Shown here: positions 33,228 through 36,842 of the stretch, in pieces
How positions within the stretch are numbered: the stretch's first letter is position 1
How the letters are laid out: each line of letters starts with the position of its first letter
Origin: Fimbriiglobus sp043785105
GTDB taxonomy: Bacteria; Planctomycetota; Planctomycetia; Gemmatales; Gemmataceae
Reading direction: 5' to 3'
DNA length: 36,842 nt
Assembly (NCBI GenBank): GCA_043785105.1
Contig: JAYVXO010000178.1
Span: 1 to 36,842 of the forward strand
The notes under the pieces: model-generated
What the model saw: only the letters and a program-made list of their open reading frames with translations
What the model was told of the DNA's origin: nothing
The model's database searches: none
Made by a program: the position numbers and the translations under genes

Positions 33228-33260
33228 AAAGCCCACGGGTAATGATCCGTGGGCTTTTTT
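33228..33260 (+). terminator. Intrinsic terminator of the helicase gene
   Basis: AAAGCCCACGG pairs with CCGTGGGCTTT over an 8-nt loop and is followed by six T residues, 34 bp after the stop codon. The arms share AAAGCCCAC with the palindromes at 12228-12257 and 25202-25231. Confidence 0.9.
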
Positions 33261-33306
33261 CGTGTTGTGGTGGGCTTTTTTCACGTAGCGCATCACCGAA
33301 ATCGGC

Positions 33307-33312
33307 TATAAT
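33307..33312 (+). promoter_or_regulatory. Putative -10 box upstream of the PSD1 protein gene
   Basis: A consensus TATAAT lies 56 bp before ATG 33368 and just after the helicase terminator. No good -35 hexamer is found at 16-18 bp spacing. Confidence 0.45.
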
Positions 33313-33367
33313 TCCCACAACTGCTAACCGCCCTCTTCCGCGATGTTGGATACAAGGAACCAAACTC

Positions 33368-36574
<3,207 letters not shown>

Positions 36575-36640
36575 GAATAGAGCGTTTTCATTGTGATTCG
36601 GCGGGTTTCATTAGCCCGACGCGCGCGTTTTGAAGTTGCG

Positions 36641-36842
36641 GTTTCGGACTACCCCGAAGGGGTTCAATCGAATAGCCCAGGGTCGTGGCGTTTCGCCGCG
36701 CACCCTGGGTCGGACCGGAAACGGATCGTACCCCGGAGGGGTTACATTTGCGCCACGAGGAACGATGGAACCCCGTCGGGGTACAACAGGGGTGGTGTCG
36801 AGAACCCAGGGTGCGCGACGAAGCGCCGCGACCCTGGGCTAT
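36641..36842. repeat. Inverted-repeat element at the window end
   Basis: Two 39-nt arms at 36672-36710 and 36804-36842 are near-perfect reverse complements (ATAGCCCAGGGTCG... against ...CGACCCTGGGCTAT), and each arm is itself a hairpin. Between and before them are short palindromes of type ACCCCGAAGGGGTT, ACCCCGGAGGGGTT and ACCCCGTCGGGGT. It may continue past the window. Confidence 0.7.

Noticed and set aside
32210..33229. 339-codon minus-strand frame opposite the helicase gene
   Set aside because: No recognisable motif; antisense shadow of a clear DEAD-box gene.
36661..36700. tRNA T-loop-like GGTTCAATC
   Set aside because: No acceptor, anticodon or D arm can be built around it; it belongs to a palindromic repeat.

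Overview
The window reads as chromosomal DNA of a planctomycete, most likely in the Gemmata group. Four things point there: a PSD1-type cytochrome/DUF1549/DUF1553 protein, two large membrane Ser/Thr kinases, a DUF4058 protein, and an RNase P RNA with a small extra hairpin in the P13 region plus a long P9. As I recall, published comparative work on planctomycete RNase P treats those last two features as Gemmata hallmarks. Coding DNA is GC-rich, except for a strikingly AT-rich first ~596 bases.

Layout. 1-1775: AT-rich DNA without genes, joined to two broken transposase genes (IS4-like, then ISAs1-like). 2038-7665: divergent pair of a membrane TPR protein and a zinc-ribbon Ser/Thr kinase. 7912-8965: secreted YHS-domain protein and a small zinc-ribbon protein. 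9015-10934: WD40 protein divergent from a guanidino-modifying (DDAH/arginine deiminase superfamily) enzyme. 11057-13195 (minus): ribF, a NifU C-terminal-domain protein and a sugar-phosphate isomerase-like protein. 13321-13900: rnpB. 14255-15776: DUF4058, nucleotidyltransferase-like protein and an AF2212-like antitoxin. 15958-18074: ClpS-like protein, then the overlapping pair XTP/dITP diphosphatase and XerC/D recombinase. 18711-21608: TPR-containing Ser/Thr kinase. 21993-23858: ribosomal protein S1. 24272-28475: glycosyltransferase, an unrecognised but conserved-looking protein, and a Tat-exported thiamine-diphosphate enzyme. 28618-30420 (minus): Uup-type ABC-F ATPase. 30823-31305: standalone M41-like peptidase. 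31466-33193: DEAD-box RNA helicase. 33368-36574: secreted PSD1/DUF1549/LamG/DUF1553 protein.

The housekeeping genes concern RNA and translation (rnpB, rpsA, uup, the helicase), nucleotide sanitation, flavin synthesis and signalling. No single pathway unites them, and clear translational coupling occurs only in short sets (14255-15492, 16534-18074, 24272-26469).

The most unusual content is in the spacers. Many hold hairpin elements whose arms are built from short tandem units with a fixed period: 7 nt (AGTGGNN), 8 nt (ACGCAGAG) or 9 nt (ACGAATNNN). Two heptad hairpins sit inside rnpB, where they extend helices P3 and P12. A 9-nt-unit hairpin carries the stop codons of two convergent genes. 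A different palindrome, terminator-like between ribF and the NifU-like gene, recurs in frame inside the coding region at 25012-26469. No tRNA, CRISPR array, prophage or complete mobile element was seen.
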